From the NCBI GenBank assembly GCA_030605515.1, contig JAUWIE010000080.1, positions 1 to 7,191 on the forward strand: a stretch of DNA of 7,191 nt, given 5' to 3'. Both the position numbers and the translations under genes were made by a program. Of the stretch, positions 6,839 to 7,191 are shown piece after piece (within the stretch, counting starts at the first letter, position 1; every line of letters starts with the position of its first letter). Source of the DNA: Thermoplasmatota archaeon. Lineage in GTDB: Archaea; Thermoplasmatota; E2; DHVEG-1. The notes under the pieces were generated by a model. That model did no database searches and was not told where the DNA came from. It saw nothing but the letters and a program-made list of their open reading frames with translations.

Positions 6839-7045
6839 ATGAGTAAACGAAAAATTGAGGACTTCATCATAAAATTCATCGGTGGTTTAACATTTGCAAC
6901 AGGTCTCGCTTTCTTAATACAGAACTCTTCCATGACTTTGTTATCTGTTAATTCAATTATTTCTACTGTTGTTATGGCTTTTGGTCTTACTGTGTTGGTT
7001 TTTAATTTCAACAAGAAATCAGTAGTTGCTAAGGTAAAAACATGA
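6839..7045 (+). CDS. small two-helix membrane protein, unknown function (68 aa)
   Basis: A short protein with a positively charged start (MSKRKIEDF), two hydrophobic segments (about 10-28 and 38-57) and a lysine-rich tail (NFNKKSVVAKVKT). The hairpin shape with charged ends suggests an integral membrane protein with both ends in the cytoplasm, following the positive-inside rule. I do not recognise a family. No SD precedes the ATG, but a TATA-like element about 28 bases upstream fits a leaderless transcript. The next small membrane protein follows on the same strand, so the pair may be an operon. An opposing frame on the minus strand (6808-7014) is less protein-like and is judged a shadow. Confidence 0.6.
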   Translation: MSKRKIEDFIIKFIGGLTFATGLAFLIQNSSMTLLSVNSIISTVVMAFGLTVLVFNFNKKSVVAKVKT

Positions 7046-7102
7046 GAAAGAATGGGGACTATTCAAAAAGGAAAAATCGGTATAGGGTTTTGTGAGGAGA
7101 AA

Positions 7103-7191
7103 ATGTTAGAACAATATTCAAGAATTGGAATAATTGGAATGATTTTAGGGGTCATTGGTTTAATTCTGGGTTTGATTTTAATTGAAATATT
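7103..7191 (+). CDS. N-terminus of a second small membrane protein, cut by the right edge
   Basis: The 29 visible codons start MLEQYSRIGIIGMILG and continue as a glycine-rich hydrophobic helix, so this is a membrane protein N-terminus. A GAGGAG lies 3 bases before the ATG, a short but usable spacing. A longer version from an ATG at 7052 is in frame (MGTIQKGKIGIGFCEEK added) and begins only 6 bases past the stop of the preceding gene; it lacks an equally good SD, so 7103 is preferred. The family is not recognised because the gene runs out of the window. Confidence 0.55.
   Translation, partial: MLEQYSRIGIIGMILGVIGLILGLILIEI

Overview
The window looks like A+T-rich euryarchaeal DNA. The best evidence is an intact two-ring AAA+ ATPase of the VAT/Cdc48 type, with its double-psi-barrel N domain and two complete Walker modules. 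Other archaeal signs are a stand-alone PRC-barrel protein, A/T-rich TATA-like boxes about 25 bases ahead of likely transcript starts, and a mix of leaderless-looking genes and genes with clear GGAGG-type Shine-Dalgarno (SD) sites. A Thermoplasmatota-related lineage is possible, but the sequence alone does not settle it.

Layout, left to right. (1) Positions 1-384, minus strand: the first codons of a probable coiled-coil protein running off the left edge, then a 78-residue PRC-barrel protein. (2) 498-2702, minus: the VAT/Cdc48 ATPase, probably 734 residues from an ATG with its own SD. (3) 2703-2824: a divergent promoter region. (4) 2825-3463, plus: a membrane-anchored protein with two probable OB folds. 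Nine bases later comes the start of a TctA-like (COG1784/DUF112-type) permease that is broken after about 87 residues. (5) 3731-3949: a junction with no recognisable complete gene, holding a short open frame that may be the end of another broken gene. (6) 3950-6727, minus: a 925-residue protein that joins a TM0106-type RecB/Cas4-like nuclease module, a DnaQ/RNase H-like exonuclease module and a complete IS66-type DDE transposase in one reading frame. (7) 6839-7191, plus: two small membrane proteins of unknown function, the second cut by the window edge.

The housekeeping-like left half (ATPase, PRC-barrel) appears intact. The right half is an accessory region: a transposase-bearing gene lies beside a truncated permease whose remainder is not on the other side, so deletion or rearrangement has occurred, not only a clean insertion. 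The most notable item is the three-module nuclease-exonuclease-transposase fusion. All key IS66 catalytic residues and the Cas4-like cysteines are present, but no tnpA/tnpB partners and no convincing terminal inverted repeats were found beside it.
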